This document shows, piece by piece, positions 43,997 through 54,511 of a stretch of DNA of 64,000 nucleotides (position 1 is the stretch's first letter; every line of letters starts with the position of its first letter). A model generated the notes under the pieces. That model saw only the letters and a program-made list of their open reading frames with translations. It was not told the origin of the DNA and did not search any database. The position numbers were made by a program, and so were the translations under genes. The stretch covers positions 62,001-126,000 of the forward strand of contig NZ_DAMCHJ010000006.1 of NCBI RefSeq assembly GCF_032104385.1. Reading direction: 5' to 3'. This DNA is from Tissierella sp032104385 (GTDB lineage Bacteria > Bacillota > Clostridia > Tissierellales > Tissierellaceae).

Positions 43997-46900
43997 ATGA
44001 AAAGAATAAATGAAATTTTCAATGATTATGAAACAAAGGGAAATATAAATACTGCAATAGTAGAAGGTGTAGTCTTAAGAAAAGATGAGAAGACATTGGA
44101 GATGAAGATTAGAACTGATAAATTTATTCAAATTAGAGAAATTGAAGGACTTAATAAGTTTATAAGGGAAAGATTTTCATTAAATGATTCTAAAATCATT
44201 GTAGAGTATGCTGAAGAAATTGATAAGATACCTAGAGAAGAGGAGTTAAGAGATATTATATGTGTCATGTCAGATAAATATCCTGTCTTAAAGGCAATTA
44301 TAAACAATTGTGAATTTGAAGTATTTGAAAATACCATTAACTTTAATTTTAAAATTCCAGCATCAAAGCTTTTAAGATCTATGAGTTATGATAAAGAAAT
44401 CAATAGGGCTATAAAAAATCTTTACAATACAGAATATGAAATAAATTTTATTGATAAAGTATGCAATGAAGAGTTAAAAAGGCTGCAAGAAGATGTGTAT
44501 TCAAAAGAAATTATGTTAATACAAAAAGAGGCTGCCATCCAACAAAGTAATAATGCTTCTAAATTTCCCAAGGAAACTTTAGGAAAGCAGGATGTGAAGG
44601 CAGAAACTAATAACAAAAAGAACGATCCATTCTTAATATTAGGCAGAAGCTCTAAAATTAAAGATACTATAACAAAAATTACTGATATTACACCATATGA
44701 GGGGAAGGTAGCCATAGAGGGTGAAATATCTAATATAGAATCCAGGGAGCTGAGAAGTGGGAAAATTTTAGTTTCTTTTGACTTATATGATGGCTCAAGT
44801 TCCATAACATGTAAATCCTTTATAAAAAGTGATGATATTGGGGTATTAGATAAAATTAAGAAAGCCAGAGGTGTTAGACTTTGTGGGAATGCAGCTTATA
44901 GTAAGTTTTCTGGAGAAGTTGAGATTATTGCTAATACTATAATAGAAACAGAAGGAATAAAGAAGGTTAAAAGAGATGATAATGCTGAATTGAAGAGGGT
45001 AGAGCTTCATATGCATACACAAATGAGTCAGATGGATGCTATGACCAGTGCTACTGATTTAATTAACAGAGCCATGAGCTGGGGGATGAAATCAATTGCC
45101 ATAACTGATCATGGAGTGGTACAGGCTTTTCCCGAAGCTCATAAGCTTTTAGGAAGAAATAATCCAGATATGAAAGTTATATATGGAGTAGAAGCCTACT
45201 TGGTACCAGATAAAAAGCCATCTGTAACAAAACCTAATGGACAGGGGATTGATACTACATATTGTGTACTTGATTTGGAGACCACAGGCTTTTCCCCAGT
45301 AACAGAAAAAATTACTGAAATAGGAATTATGAAACTTAAGGATGGAGAAGTAATAGATAAGTTTAGCACATTTGTAAATCCTGAAAAGTCTATTCCGCAA
45401 AGAGTTGTAGAAATTACCAATATAACTGATGATATGGTTAAAGATGCAGAAACTATAGATAAGATTTTTCCTAAAATGTTAGATTTTATTAATGATAGTG
45501 TTTTAGTTGCACATAATGCTGACTTTGATATAAATTTCTTAAGACATAATGCAAAGATATTGGGATATGACTTCGAATTTACATATATAGATACCCTGTC
45601 CTTAGCTCGGGAAATCTTTCCTGATTTTAAGAGCTATAAATTGGGAAGAATAGCTAAAAATCTTGGGATAAAGGTAGAAGTCGCTCATAGAGCCTTAGAT
45701 GATGTGGATACCACCGTAAAGGTATTTAATATTATGATTGAAAGACTAAAGGAGTTGGGAGCTGAAACTCTTGAGGATATAGATAGATGTGCTTCTAGCC
45801 AGGAGGCTAAGAAGGAGGAGTATAAAAAGCTTAGAACCTATCATGCTATAATACTTGCAAAAAATTATACGGGATTGAAGAATTTATACAAACTCGTATC
45901 TTATTCCCATTTAGATTATTTTTATAAGAGGCCACGTATTTTGAAGAGCATATATAAAAAATATTCTGAGGGATTAATTCTTGGAAGTGCCTGCAGTGAA
46001 GGGGAGCTTTATCAGGCAATACTTTTAGGAAAACCCGAGGAGGAAATTGAATCAATTGCAGAGGAGTATGACTATTTGGAAATTCAGCCTTTAGGAAATA
46101 ACGATTATTTGGTAAGAAATGAGCAAGTGGGAAATATAGAAAGCTTGAAGGAAATCAATAGAAAGATTGTAGCTCTTGGAGAGAAATTTAAAAAACCTGT
46201 AGTGGCTACTGGAGATGTTCACTTCTTAGATCCTGAGGATGAGATATATAGACGTATATTGGAAACAGGTCAAGGATATAAAGATGCAGACAATCAAGCT
46301 CCTTTGTATTTAAAGACTACAGAGGAAATGCTTGAGGAATTTTCATACTTAGGAAGGGAAAAGGCTTATGAGGTTGTGGTTACAAATACTAATATAATTT
46401 CTGATATGTGTGAACAAATTAGTCCTATTTCATCGGAAAAGGCTACACCACATATAGAAGGCTGTGAGCAGACTATTCGAGATATTACTTATGGAAAGGC
46501 TCATGAGCTCTATGGAAATCCACTACCTGAAATTGTTCAAGAAAGACTTGATAGGGAGTTGGATTCCATTATAAAGAATGGATTCTCAGTAATGTATATT
46601 ATCGCACAAAAATTGGTATGGAAATCAAATGAAGATGGTTATCTTGTAGGCTCTAGAGGTTCCGTTGGTTCTTCTGTTGTAGCATATATGACTGGTATAA
46701 CAGAAGTAAATGCTTTACCACCTCATTATAGATGCACAAAATGTAAGCATTCAGATTTTACAGATTACGGCTATAAACTTGGATTTGACTTACCTGATAA
46801 GTTGTGTCCAGTTTGTGGCGAAAATTTAACTAAAGATGGTATAGATATACCTTTTGAAACTTTCTTAGGTTTTAATGGGGATAAAGAGCCAGATATAGAT

Positions 46901-48334
46901 TTAAACTTTTCTGGAGAATATCAGGCAAAGGCTCATAGGTATACAGAAGTTATCTTTGGAAAGGGGACGACATTTAAGGCTGGAACTATAGGTACTATTG
47001 CAGAAAAGACAGCCTTTGGCTATGTGAAAAAGTATTGTGAGGAGAAAAATATAACCGCAAATAAAGCAGAAATTCTTCGAATTTCAAGAGGCTGTACAGG
47101 CATTAAAAGGACTACAGGTCAGCACCCTGGGGGAATAATAGTTGTGCCAAAGGGACGGGAAATCTTTGAATTTTGTCCAGTTCAGCATCCTGCTGATGAT
47201 ACAAACTCAGATATTATAACAACACATTTTGATTATCACTCTATTGATGAGAATTTATTAAAGCTAGATATATTAGGGCACGATGATCCCACTGTTATAA
47301 GAATGCTCCAAGATATTACTGGAGTAGACCCACAAAAAATACCTATGGATGATAAAAAGACCATGTCTATATTTTCATCTACTGAGGCTTTAGGTGTAAC
47401 ACCAGAGCAGATAAACTCCAAAGTAGGAACCTTTGGTATTCCTGAATTTGGCACTAGATTTGTAAGAGGAATGCTTTTAGATACAATGCCAAAGACTTTC
47501 ATGGATTTAATATGTATATCTGGACTTTCCCATGGTACTGACGTATGGCTTGGAAATGCCAAGGATTTAATCGATTCAAAAATAATTACAAGCATAAGTG
47601 AGGCAGTATGTACTAGAGATGATATTATGGTTTATCTTATTAAAAAAGGTTTGCCGCCAAATACTGCCTTCAAGATAATGGAAACAGTTCGTAAGGGAAA
47701 GGCTTTAAAAGATTCCAAATGGGCAGAGTATGAGGATTTAATGAGGGAATTTGAGGTTCCAGAGTGGTATATTAACTCATGTAAAAAGATAAAGTATATG
47801 TTTCCTAAGGCCCATGCTGCAGCTTATGTAATGATGGCTTTCAGGATAGCATGGTTTAAGGTTCATATACCTAGAGCATATTATGCAGCATATTTTTCAA
47901 TTAGGGCAAAAGCCTTTGATGCGGAATTTATGATATTTGGAAAAGAAAAGGTTAAAGAAAAGATGAAGGAAATTGAATCCATGGGGAATGATGCTGCTCC
48001 TAAGGATAAGGATATGTATGATGACCTGGAACTGGTCCTGGAAATGTACGAAAGGGGAATTAAATTCCTGCCTATTGATTTATATAAATCCCATACAACA
48101 AAATTCTTACTAGAGGGAGATTCTTTAAGACCACCTATAAACAGTATACCTGGAATGGGAACTGTGGCTGCAGAAGGTATATATAAGGCGGCACAGGAAG
48201 AACCCTTTAGCTCCATAGAAGATTTAAGGAAACGGGCTAAGATTGGAAATACGGCTATAGATTCACTTAAAAAGTTTGACTGTTTAAAAGATCTTCCGCA
48301 AAGTGATCAAATAAGTTTTTTTGATGCAATTTAG
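43997..48334 (+). CDS. polC: DNA polymerase III, PolC-type alpha subunit
   Basis: This is the replicative polymerase of low-GC Gram-positives, 1445 residues. Domains seen in order are an N-terminal region, an OB-fold (about 225-310), a split PHP domain beginning ELHMHTQMSQMDAMTSATDL (about 335) and an inserted 3'-5' exonuclease (VLDLETTGFSP at about 423, VAHNADFDINFL). Then come a Cys4 zinc site (CTKC and CPVC) near 913-945, the catalytic EPDIDLNFSGEYQ near 963 and the C-terminal helix-hairpin-helix. AAGGTTAGGG precedes the ATG. It is a single gene with a terminator after it. Confidence 0.97.
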   Translation: MKRINEIFNDYETKGNINTAIVEGVVLRKDEKTLEMKIRTDKFIQIREIEGLNKFIRERFSLNDSKIIVEYAEEIDKIPREEELRDIICVMSDKYPVLKAIINNCEFEVFENTINFNFKIPASKLLRSMSYDKEINRAIKNLYNTEYEINFIDKVCNEELKRLQEDVYSKEIMLIQKEAAIQQSNNASKFPKETLGKQDVKAETNNKKNDPFLILGRSSKIKDTITKITDITPYEGKVAIEGEISNIESRELRSGKILVSFDLYDGSSSITCKSFIKSDDIGVLDKIKKARGVRLCGNAAYSKFSGEVEIIANTIIETEGIKKVKRDDNAELKRVELHMHTQMSQMDAMTSATDLINRAMSWGMKSIAITDHGVVQAFPEAHKLLGRNNPDMKVIYGVEAYLVPDKKPSVTKPNGQGIDTTYCVLDLETTGFSPVTEKITEIGIMKLKDGEVIDKFSTFVNPEKSIPQRVVEITNITDDMVKDAETIDKIFPKMLDFINDSVLVAHNADFDINFLRHNAKILGYDFEFTYIDTLSLAREIFPDFKSYKLGRIAKNLGIKVEVAHRALDDVDTTVKVFNIMIERLKELGAETLEDIDRCASSQEAKKEEYKKLRTYHAIILAKNYTGLKNLYKLVSYSHLDYFYKRPRILKSIYKKYSEGLILGSACSEGELYQAILLGKPEEEIESIAEEYDYLEIQPLGNNDYLVRNEQVGNIESLKEINRKIVALGEKFKKPVVATGDVHFLDPEDEIYRRILETGQGYKDADNQAPLYLKTTEEMLEEFSYLGREKAYEVVVTNTNIISDMCEQISPISSEKATPHIEGCEQTIRDITYGKAHELYGNPLPEIVQERLDRELDSIIKNGFSVMYIIAQKLVWKSNEDGYLVGSRGSVGSSVVAYMTGITEVNALPPHYRCTKCKHSDFTDYGYKLGFDLPDKLCPVCGENLTKDGIDIPFETFLGFNGDKEPDIDLNFSGEYQAKAHRYTEVIFGKGTTFKAGTIGTIAEKTAFGYVKKYCEEKNITANKAEILRISRGCTGIKRTTGQHPGGIIVVPKGREIFEFCPVQHPADDTNSDIITTHFDYHSIDENLLKLDILGHDDPTVIRMLQDITGVDPQKIPMDDKKTMSIFSSTEALGVTPEQINSKVGTFGIPEFGTRFVRGMLLDTMPKTFMDLICISGLSHGTDVWLGNAKDLIDSKIITSISEAVCTRDDIMVYLIKKGLPPNTAFKIMETVRKGKALKDSKWAEYEDLMREFEVPEWYINSCKKIKYMFPKAHAAAYVMMAFRIAWFKVHIPRAYYAAYFSIRAKAFDAEFMIFGKEKVKEKMKEIESMGNDAAPKDKDMYDDLELVLEMYERGIKFLPIDLYKSHTTKFLLEGDSLRPPINSIPGMGTVAAEGIYKAAQEEPFSSIEDLRKRAKIGNTAIDSLKKFDCLKDLPQSDQISFFDAI

Positions 48335-48399
48335 CAACTATGTCCTTTCACGCAAGTATATAAAATTTATATTAAATAAAAAGATCGCAGGCTTGATTT

Positions 48400-48448
48400 G
48401 CACCACAAATATCAGACGAGGACTAATATTTGTGGTGTGCTTTTTTTA
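48400..48448 (+). terminator. Terminator after polC
   Basis: GCACCACAAATAT (48400-48412) pairs with ATATTTGTGGTGTGC (48426-48440) with one bulge, followed by a run of seven T. Confidence 0.85.
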
Positions 48449-48514
48449 TCTTAATATCCAGAGTACTCATTGGATATAATATTTAATAATAATAACTTAA
48501 AGGATAGTGATATT

Positions 48515-50278
48515 ATGAACAGATTATCTAATGAAAAATCTCCATACTTACTACAGCACAAAGATAACCCAGTAGATTGGCATCCATGGGGAGAAGAAGC
48601 TCTAACAAAAGCTAAAACTGAAAACAAACCTCTATTTGTATCCATAGGTTATAGTACTTGTCATTGGTGTCATGTAATGAATAGACAATCTTTCCAAGAT
48701 ACTGAGGTTGCAGAAGTCTTAAATAAAAGTTTCATTCCAATCAAAGTAGATAGAGAAGAAAGACCAGATATAGATAAAGTATATATGATATTTTCTGAGG
48801 CCATGACTGGCTCTGGAGGATGGCCACTTAATATTTTAGCAACTCCAGAGGGCAAACCTTTTTTCGTTGGGACTTATTTTCCTAAGAGAACGAAAAATAG
48901 GATGACCGGAATAATTGATTTGCTAGAAAAGATTAATAGATTATGGAAAAATGATAGAGATAAGGTTCTGGAAGAATCTCAATATATCTTAAATGAAGTA
49001 AAGAAAAGATACTTAGTAAATGAGGAAGGAAATATAAAAAGAACAATAGACAAAAAAGTAAAAGATGGATTAAAAAGAATATTTGATAATAAAAATGGTG
49101 GATTTGGTTCTTATCCAAAGTTTCCTATGCCTCAATATATTTGGTTTCTTTTAGAGTATGGCAGTAAAAATAATGATAAAGAAGCATTGGAAATGGCAGA
49201 AATTACTTTGGAAAAGATGTATAAAGGCGGCATTTTCGATCATATAGGTTATGGCTTTTATAGATATTCAGTAGACGAAAAATGGTTAATACCCCATTTT
49301 GAAAAGATGCTTTATGACAATGCATTATTGGGAATAGTTTATACAAGGGCCTATGAAATAACAAAAAAATCTTTATATAGAGAAGTGGCTCAAAAAATAT
49401 ATGGATTTACAGTAAGGGATATGTTCTCTAGTGAAGGAGGATTTTTTTCAGCACTAGATGCTGAGTCAGAAGGTAAGGAAGGAAAGTTTTATATATTTGA
49501 TTATAATGAGGTATTAAATGTTTTAGGAGAGGAGCTAGGAGAGTTATATTCTAAATACTATGATATTACAGAAGAAGGTAACTTTGAAGGTGCTAATAAT
49601 CCTAATCTAATATTATATGATTTAGAAGAAATATCAGAGTCGGATAAATCGAGTCTTGATAAAGCTAATAAAATATTATTTCAATATAGGGAAAAACGAG
49701 TTAAGCCACATAGAGATGAAAAAATATTAACTTCATGGAATGGTTTAATGATAGCTAGTTTAGCATATGCTTCTAGAATATTTAATAATGAAAATTACAG
49801 TGAAGCAGCAAAAAAATCAGCAGATTTTATTATCGAAAACTCTATGGATAAAGATGGTCATTTACTATCTACACATATAAATGGAGAATCCTATAATACA
49901 GGGTATTTAGAAGACTATTCTTTCTTTATATATGGATTACTTCAATTATATGAAACTGTAAAGGAAAATAAGTACCTAGATTTGGGAATTAAGTTATCAG
50001 AAGATATGATAGAACTATTTGGTGATGATAGAGAAGAAGGATTATTTTTCTATAGTAATATATCAGAACAGCTAATAATGCGTCCAAAAGATATATATGA
50101 CGGTGCTATACCCTCTGGTAATTCTTTGGCTATAATGAGTTTAGTTAAAATATATAAGTTAACCGAAGAAGAAAAATATGAAAAGAGGGCAAAAGAAATA
50201 CTTTATGCCTTTGGAGAGGATATAAATAATAATCCTCTTGCATATCTGTATTCATTAATTGCATTAGGGAAAAAATAA
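48515..50278 (+). CDS. YyaL-type thioredoxin-domain / N-acylglucosamine 2-epimerase-like protein
   Basis: The 587-residue protein has the family start NRLSNEKSPYLLQHKDNPVDW and a thioredoxin-like active site STCHWCHVM (Cys49 and Cys52). It continues as an alpha/alpha barrel with PHFEKMLYDNALL and EGGFFSALDAESEG. The family (DUF255, spermatogenesis-associated protein 20 in animals) is widespread and of uncertain function. The ATG at 48515 is chosen from family alignment and AAAGGA upstream. A TTG at 48470 would add 15 atypical residues. Confidence 0.9.
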   Translation: MNRLSNEKSPYLLQHKDNPVDWHPWGEEALTKAKTENKPLFVSIGYSTCHWCHVMNRQSFQDTEVAEVLNKSFIPIKVDREERPDIDKVYMIFSEAMTGSGGWPLNILATPEGKPFFVGTYFPKRTKNRMTGIIDLLEKINRLWKNDRDKVLEESQYILNEVKKRYLVNEEGNIKRTIDKKVKDGLKRIFDNKNGGFGSYPKFPMPQYIWFLLEYGSKNNDKEALEMAEITLEKMYKGGIFDHIGYGFYRYSVDEKWLIPHFEKMLYDNALLGIVYTRAYEITKKSLYREVAQKIYGFTVRDMFSSEGGFFSALDAESEGKEGKFYIFDYNEVLNVLGEELGELYSKYYDITEEGNFEGANNPNLILYDLEEISESDKSSLDKANKILFQYREKRVKPHRDEKILTSWNGLMIASLAYASRIFNNENYSEAAKKSADFIIENSMDKDGHLLSTHINGESYNTGYLEDYSFFIYGLLQLYETVKENKYLDLGIKLSEDMIELFGDDREEGLFFYSNISEQLIMRPKDIYDGAIPSGNSLAIMSLVKIYKLTEEEKYEKRAKEILYAFGEDINNNPLAYLYSLIALGKK

Positions 50279-50282
50279 AAAT

Positions 50283-50320
50283 AAGTATCATTTTTGGTTA
50301 CTGCACCAAAAATGATACTT
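50283..50320. terminator. Bidirectional terminator
   Basis: A perfect 16-pair stem (50283-50298 with 50305-50320) with a six-base loop lies between convergent genes. Confidence 0.88.
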
Positions 50321-50322
50321 AT

Positions 50323-51702
50323 TTAGATAATTCCTATTGAATTTAGAAGTACAATTAACAATAATAATGGTGATATATATTTTAAAATAAAATAATAAAG
50401 GTTTATGGTTCTTAGGTTGTTTAATTTATGCCCATTTGAAAGTTCATCTATTATACTATCTTTATTAGCAAAATAACCAACAAAAATTGCTATAAGAAGT
50501 CCCCCTACAGGCAGCATAATATTGGATGATATAAAGTCAAATAAATCAAAAAAGTTCTTCTTGAATAAAGTAAACTCTCCAAATATACTAGTGGGATGAA
50601 CAGTTAATGCACCTACTGAAAATATTATTCCAGATATAATTATTACTGCATATTTTCTTTTAATATTCCATTCCTCAGACATAAATGCAACTGGTACTTC
50701 TACCATTGAAATCATTGCTGTAGTAGCTGCAATAGATGCTAATATAAAAAATGCAATAAGTAGAATATTGCCAAATGGTATCTTTGAAAAAACTAAGGGA
50801 ATAGTACTAAATAATAAACCAGGGCCAGAATCTGGAGCTAATCCAAATGTGAAAACTACTGGAAATATGGCTATACCTGCTAATCCAGATACCAATGTAT
50901 CTGATAATGCAACCTTAGCAGAGGTATAAATCATATTATTATTATCTGTAAAGTAACTTCCATAAGTAATCATAGTACCCATGCCAAGAGAAAGTTTAAA
51001 GAAGGCCAAGCCCAAGGCAGCAAGAATAACAGAGGGTTTTATTTTCGAAAAATCAATACTGAACAGAAAACTTAAACCTTCCTTTGCTCCTTTTAGAGTT
51101 AGGGCTCTTATTGAGCATAAAATTAAAAGAATAAACAAAATAGGCATAAGGGTTTTTGTAATTTTTTCTATGCCATTTTTTACACCTGCAATTAATATTA
51201 AAGAAACCACTAATAATACAATTCCCTGCCAAATAATAGGGGAATATGATCCACTTACAGTGGTTGAAAACTTATTTATAACTATTTCTGTTGCATCTTC
51301 GATTGGAAGATTTCCTAGATTGAAAAATTCTCCCTTTATTGTTTTAAATACATATGAATATACCCAGCCAGCTACACTGCTATAAAAAAACATTATAAAT
51401 AATGCAGCTATTATTCCCATATAACCAATAATATTCCAAAAAGGGCTTACTTTAAGTTTTGCAAAAGCAGCAACAGCATTAGATTTAGTTTTTCTGCCTA
51501 TATAAAATTCTGATATCATTACAGGCAAACCTACTAATGATATAGATGTTAAATAGATAAGTACAAAAGCTCCACCACCATTTTCTCCCACAAGATATGG
51601 AAATTTCCATATGTTTCCCAAGCCAACTGCAGATCCTAGTGTAGCGAAGAATATTGCCAATCCAGATGAAAAGGATTCTCTCTTTTTATTTGGGTCTATC
51701 AT
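50323..51702 (-). CDS. Neurotransmitter:sodium symporter (SNF) family transporter
   Basis: The 459-residue membrane protein has the SNF signature FFATLGSAVGLGNIWKFPYLVGENGGGAF in family form (residues 17-45), GLPVMISEFYIGRKTK and about twelve membrane helices, like bacterial LeuT/TnaT/MhsT homologues. It most likely imports an amino acid with sodium. The residue contacts are not enough to name the substrate. GGAGGAAT precedes the ATG. It is transcribed alone. Confidence 0.9.
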   Translation of the reverse strand: MIDPNKKRESFSSGLAIFFATLGSAVGLGNIWKFPYLVGENGGGAFVLIYLTSISLVGLPVMISEFYIGRKTKSNAVAAFAKLKVSPFWNIIGYMGIIAALFIMFFYSSVAGWVYSYVFKTIKGEFFNLGNLPIEDATEIVINKFSTTVSGSYSPIIWQGIVLLVVSLILIAGVKNGIEKITKTLMPILFILLILCSIRALTLKGAKEGLSFLFSIDFSKIKPSVILAALGLAFFKLSLGMGTMITYGSYFTDNNNMIYTSAKVALSDTLVSGLAGIAIFPVVFTFGLAPDSGPGLLFSTIPLVFSKIPFGNILLIAFFILASIAATTAMISMVEVPVAFMSEEWNIKRKYAVIIISGIIFSVGALTVHPTSIFGEFTLFKKNFFDLFDFISSNIMLPVGGLLIAIFVGYFANKDSIIDELSNGHKLNNLRTINLYYFILKYISPLLLLIVLLNSIGII

Positions 51703-51868
51703 TTTAAATTCCTCCTAAGCATAATCAATTTTAAAAAGTCTGAAAATAAATATAAAAAACATTGTATTATCAAAGCCATTTTATGTCAATACCAATTTTT
51801 TATTTAATATTCTAATTACAATAAATTTAAAACCAATACATGAACATAAATTTTAATAATTAAAATAC

Positions 51869-51897
51869 TTGACATCTCGATTTTCTTACTTTATCAT
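51869..51897 (+). promoter_or_regulatory. Sigma-A promoter for the HD-domain gene
   Basis: TTGACA (51869-51874) and TATCAT (51892-51897) are separated by 17 bases and lie 33 bases before the start codon. Confidence 0.7.
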
Positions 51898-51929
51898 GTA
51901 GTAAAGCAATAAAGAAAGAGAGTGATTTA

Positions 51930-52511
51930 ATGACAAATAAAAAACCGACGAGAGAAGAAGCTTTATTATTATTTAAGAAATACAATAAGTCCGATAGTTT
52001 ATTACGTCATGCACTAGCCGTTGAAGCTACAATGAAACATTTTGCTGAACTTTTTAATGAACCAGATGTAGAAAAGTGGACTATAGTAGGTCTTATCCAT
52101 GATTTGGATTATGAAATGTATCCAGATGAGCATTGTATAAAGGTACAAGAAATACTTAAAGAAGAAGATTATCCACAGGATTATATAAAAGCAGTAGCAA
52201 GTCACGGTTATGAAATATGTTGTGATGTACAACCTACAGAAAAAATGGAAAAAGTACTATATGCCATTGATGAATTAACTGGTCTTATTACTGCTGTAGC
52301 ACTTCTTAGACCTAGTAAATCTGTATTGGATTTAGAACCAAAATCAGTAAAGAAAAAGTGGAAGGATAAGGGATTTGCAGCAGGAGTAGATAGAAGTATT
52401 ATAGAAAAAGGTATAGAGATGCTAGGTGTGGAGAGAGATGATATAATTATGGAAACCATTCTTGCTATGAGAAAGGTAGCAGAAGAAATAGGTTTAAAAG
52501 GGGAATTATAA
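51930..52511 (+). CDS. HD-domain (HDIG-type) hydrolase
   Basis: The 193-residue protein has an HD metal-dependent phosphohydrolase core: LLRHALAVEATMKHF, VGLIHDLDYEMYPDEHC with the His-Asp pair, and VASHGYE. No sensor or other domain is present. Substrate could be a nucleotide or cyclic dinucleotide, but this cannot be told. It is followed by the carbonic anhydrase-like gene after 54 bases and may share its transcript. Confidence 0.85.
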   Translation: MTNKKPTREEALLLFKKYNKSDSLLRHALAVEATMKHFAELFNEPDVEKWTIVGLIHDLDYEMYPDEHCIKVQEILKEEDYPQDYIKAVASHGYEICCDVQPTEKMEKVLYAIDELTGLITAVALLRPSKSVLDLEPKSVKKKWKDKGFAAGVDRSIIEKGIEMLGVERDDIIMETILAMRKVAEEIGLKGEL

Positions 52512-52565
52512 TAAAAATTGGGTAATAATTGACATATATGAATATACAAGAAGGAGAGACTGCAT

Positions 52566-53069
52566 ATGATAAGAGATTTGAAAAATAAGAAAACTAAAAT
52601 AAGTGATAAAGCATTTATTTCAGAAACATCAGATGTTTTGGGGGATGTAACTATGGGCGAAGGAAGTAGTATCTGGTATGGTGCAGTGGCCCGTGGGGAT
52701 ATGAGCTATATAACTATTGGAGAATACACTAATATACAGGATAATGCAACAATACACGTTGATACAAATTCACCATGTAAGATAGGAAATTATACTACTG
52801 TAGGACATAATGCAGTGGTTCATGGATGTGAGGTAGGAAACAATTGTTTAATAGGAATGGGTTCAATAATTTTAAATGGAGCAGTTATTGGAGATAATTG
52901 CATAATTGCAGCTGGAGCATTAATTACAAAAGGTACAGTCATACCTCCGAATTCTATGGTTATGGGCTCACCTGGAAAAGTTAAAAGGGAAGTAAGTAAG
53001 GAGGAAATAGAAACTATAAGATATAATGCTATTAGGTATGAAGAATTATGGAGAAATGAGCATATATAA
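52566..53069 (+). CDS. Gamma-class carbonic anhydrase-like hexapeptide-repeat protein
   Basis: The 167-residue left-handed beta-helix protein has the hexapeptide pattern of the YrdA/PaaY/gamma-carbonic anhydrase family. Zinc-ligand histidines are seen in NATIHVDT, TVGHNAVVHGCEV. The characteristic SSIWYGAVARGDMSYI is present. Carbonic anhydrase activity is likely but not certain, as some members are acyltransferase-like. AGAAGGAGAG precedes the ATG. Confidence 0.87.
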   Translation: MIRDLKNKKTKISDKAFISETSDVLGDVTMGEGSSIWYGAVARGDMSYITIGEYTNIQDNATIHVDTNSPCKIGNYTTVGHNAVVHGCEVGNNCLIGMGSIILNGAVIGDNCIIAAGALITKGTVIPPNSMVMGSPGKVKREVSKEEIETIRYNAIRYEELWRNEHI

Positions 53070-53175
53070 ATGAATATTAGATATTCAGCACATTTTTAGT
53101 TCTACAGTTTATCAAAGTTGAATAACATATACCAGATTAATTGTTCCTAAGTATTTAAAAAATAGGGGGGATATT

Positions 53176-54480
53176 ATGTTAACAAATCCAGTGTTATTAT
53201 CAGTATTAGTTATGACGGTATTATGTTTACTAAAAATGAATGTATTGATTGCACTTATTTTATCTGCATTAACAGGTGGTTTATTAGCAGGAATGTCATT
53301 TAAGGAATCCATAGGAGTTCTTATTGGAGGCATGGGTGGAAATGCAGAAACAGCACTATCCTATATATTGCTTGGAGCTTTAGCAATAGCAATTGGGAAA
53401 ACTGGAGTTGCAGATATATTAGCTCGAAAAATTGGCAAAGGAGTTAAAAATAAAAAGGCAATTTTTGTGTTTTTAATAGCTGGAATAGCCTGTTTTTCAC
53501 AAAATCTAATTCCAGTCCATATAGCTTTTATTCCAATATTAATACCGCCGCTAATTCCAGTTATGAACAAATTAAAAATTGATAGAAGGGCAGTTGCAGC
53601 AGCATTGACATTTGGACTTAAAGCTCCATATGTAATGATTCCAGCAGGATTTGGACTTATATTTCATAATATAATTAGAGATGCCTTAATAGATAATGGA
53701 ATGTCTGTAGAAACTAATATGATCTGGAAATCAATGCTGTTTCCTGGTATTGGAATGATAATGGGTTTAATAATAGCTGTATTAATAAGCTATAGAAAGC
53801 CAAGAGAGTATGAAGATAAGGAACTAGTTAAATCTGATATTGAGCATGATGAAGATGAAAAAATATCAAAAGAACATATAGGTGCTTTATTAGGAGCAGT
53901 AGGAGCTTTTACTATTCAAATTATCACGAAATCACTTCCATTAGGAGCAATAGCAGGTCTAGCAATAATGATGGTATTTGGTACTTTTAAATGGAGAGAA
54001 CTTGATGATATGTTAAGTGGTGGTATTGGATTAATGGGTTTTATTGCCTTTGTAATGTTAGTTGCTTCTGGATATGGTGCAGTTATTAGAGCAACAGGCG
54101 GAGTAGAAACCTTAGTAGAGGCAGCGGCAAATATAATGGGAGGAAGTAAAATTATAGCAGGATTTTTAATGCTATTAATTGGTCTAATTATTACCATGGG
54201 AATAGGTACTTCGTTTGGCACAGTTCCAATAATAGCGGCAATATTTGTTCCATTATGTATAAAATTAGGATTTAGTCCTGCTGCAACTATTTGTTTAGTA
54301 GGTACAGCTGGTGCATTGGGAGATGCTGGTTCTCCAGCTTCTGATAGTACATTAGGACCTACAGCAGGACTTAATGTAGATGGTCAACACGATCATATAT
54401 GGGATACTTGTGTTCCTACATTTATTCATTATAATATTGCATTATTGATATTTGGAACAATAGCGGCATTGATACTTTAA
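53176..54480 (+). CDS. HisP/YuiF-like Na+/H+ antiporter family transporter
   Basis: The 434-residue membrane protein has about eleven hydrophobic segments. It resembles the Na+/H+ antiporter (NhaC-like) family member YuiF, which in Bacillus is reported as a histidine permease. Visible segments are FSQNLIPVHIAFIPILIPPL and GDAGSPASDSTLGPTAGLNVDGQHDHIWDTC in family form. Histidine or another amino acid exchange is the inference. GGGGGG precedes the ATG. Confidence 0.82.
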   Translation: MLTNPVLLSVLVMTVLCLLKMNVLIALILSALTGGLLAGMSFKESIGVLIGGMGGNAETALSYILLGALAIAIGKTGVADILARKIGKGVKNKKAIFVFLIAGIACFSQNLIPVHIAFIPILIPPLIPVMNKLKIDRRAVAAALTFGLKAPYVMIPAGFGLIFHNIIRDALIDNGMSVETNMIWKSMLFPGIGMIMGLIIAVLISYRKPREYEDKELVKSDIEHDEDEKISKEHIGALLGAVGAFTIQIITKSLPLGAIAGLAIMMVFGTFKWRELDDMLSGGIGLMGFIAFVMLVASGYGAVIRATGGVETLVEAAANIMGGSKIIAGFLMLLIGLIITMGIGTSFGTVPIIAAIFVPLCIKLGFSPAATICLVGTAGALGDAGSPASDSTLGPTAGLNVDGQHDHIWDTCVPTFIHYNIALLIFGTIAALIL

Positions 54481-54487
54481 CATAAAG

Positions 54488-54510
54488 TTGAGGGGCAGTT
54501 AGCCCCTTAA
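54488..54510. terminator. Convergent terminator
   Basis: TTGAGGGGC (54488-54496) pairs with GCCCCTTAA (54502-54510), with one wobble pair, around a five-base loop between convergent genes. Confidence 0.75.
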
Positions 54511-54511
54511 T

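Noticed and set aside
44422..44805. Antisense frames within polC, such as this one
   Set aside because: All overlap strongly conserved polC sequence and show no independent signals.
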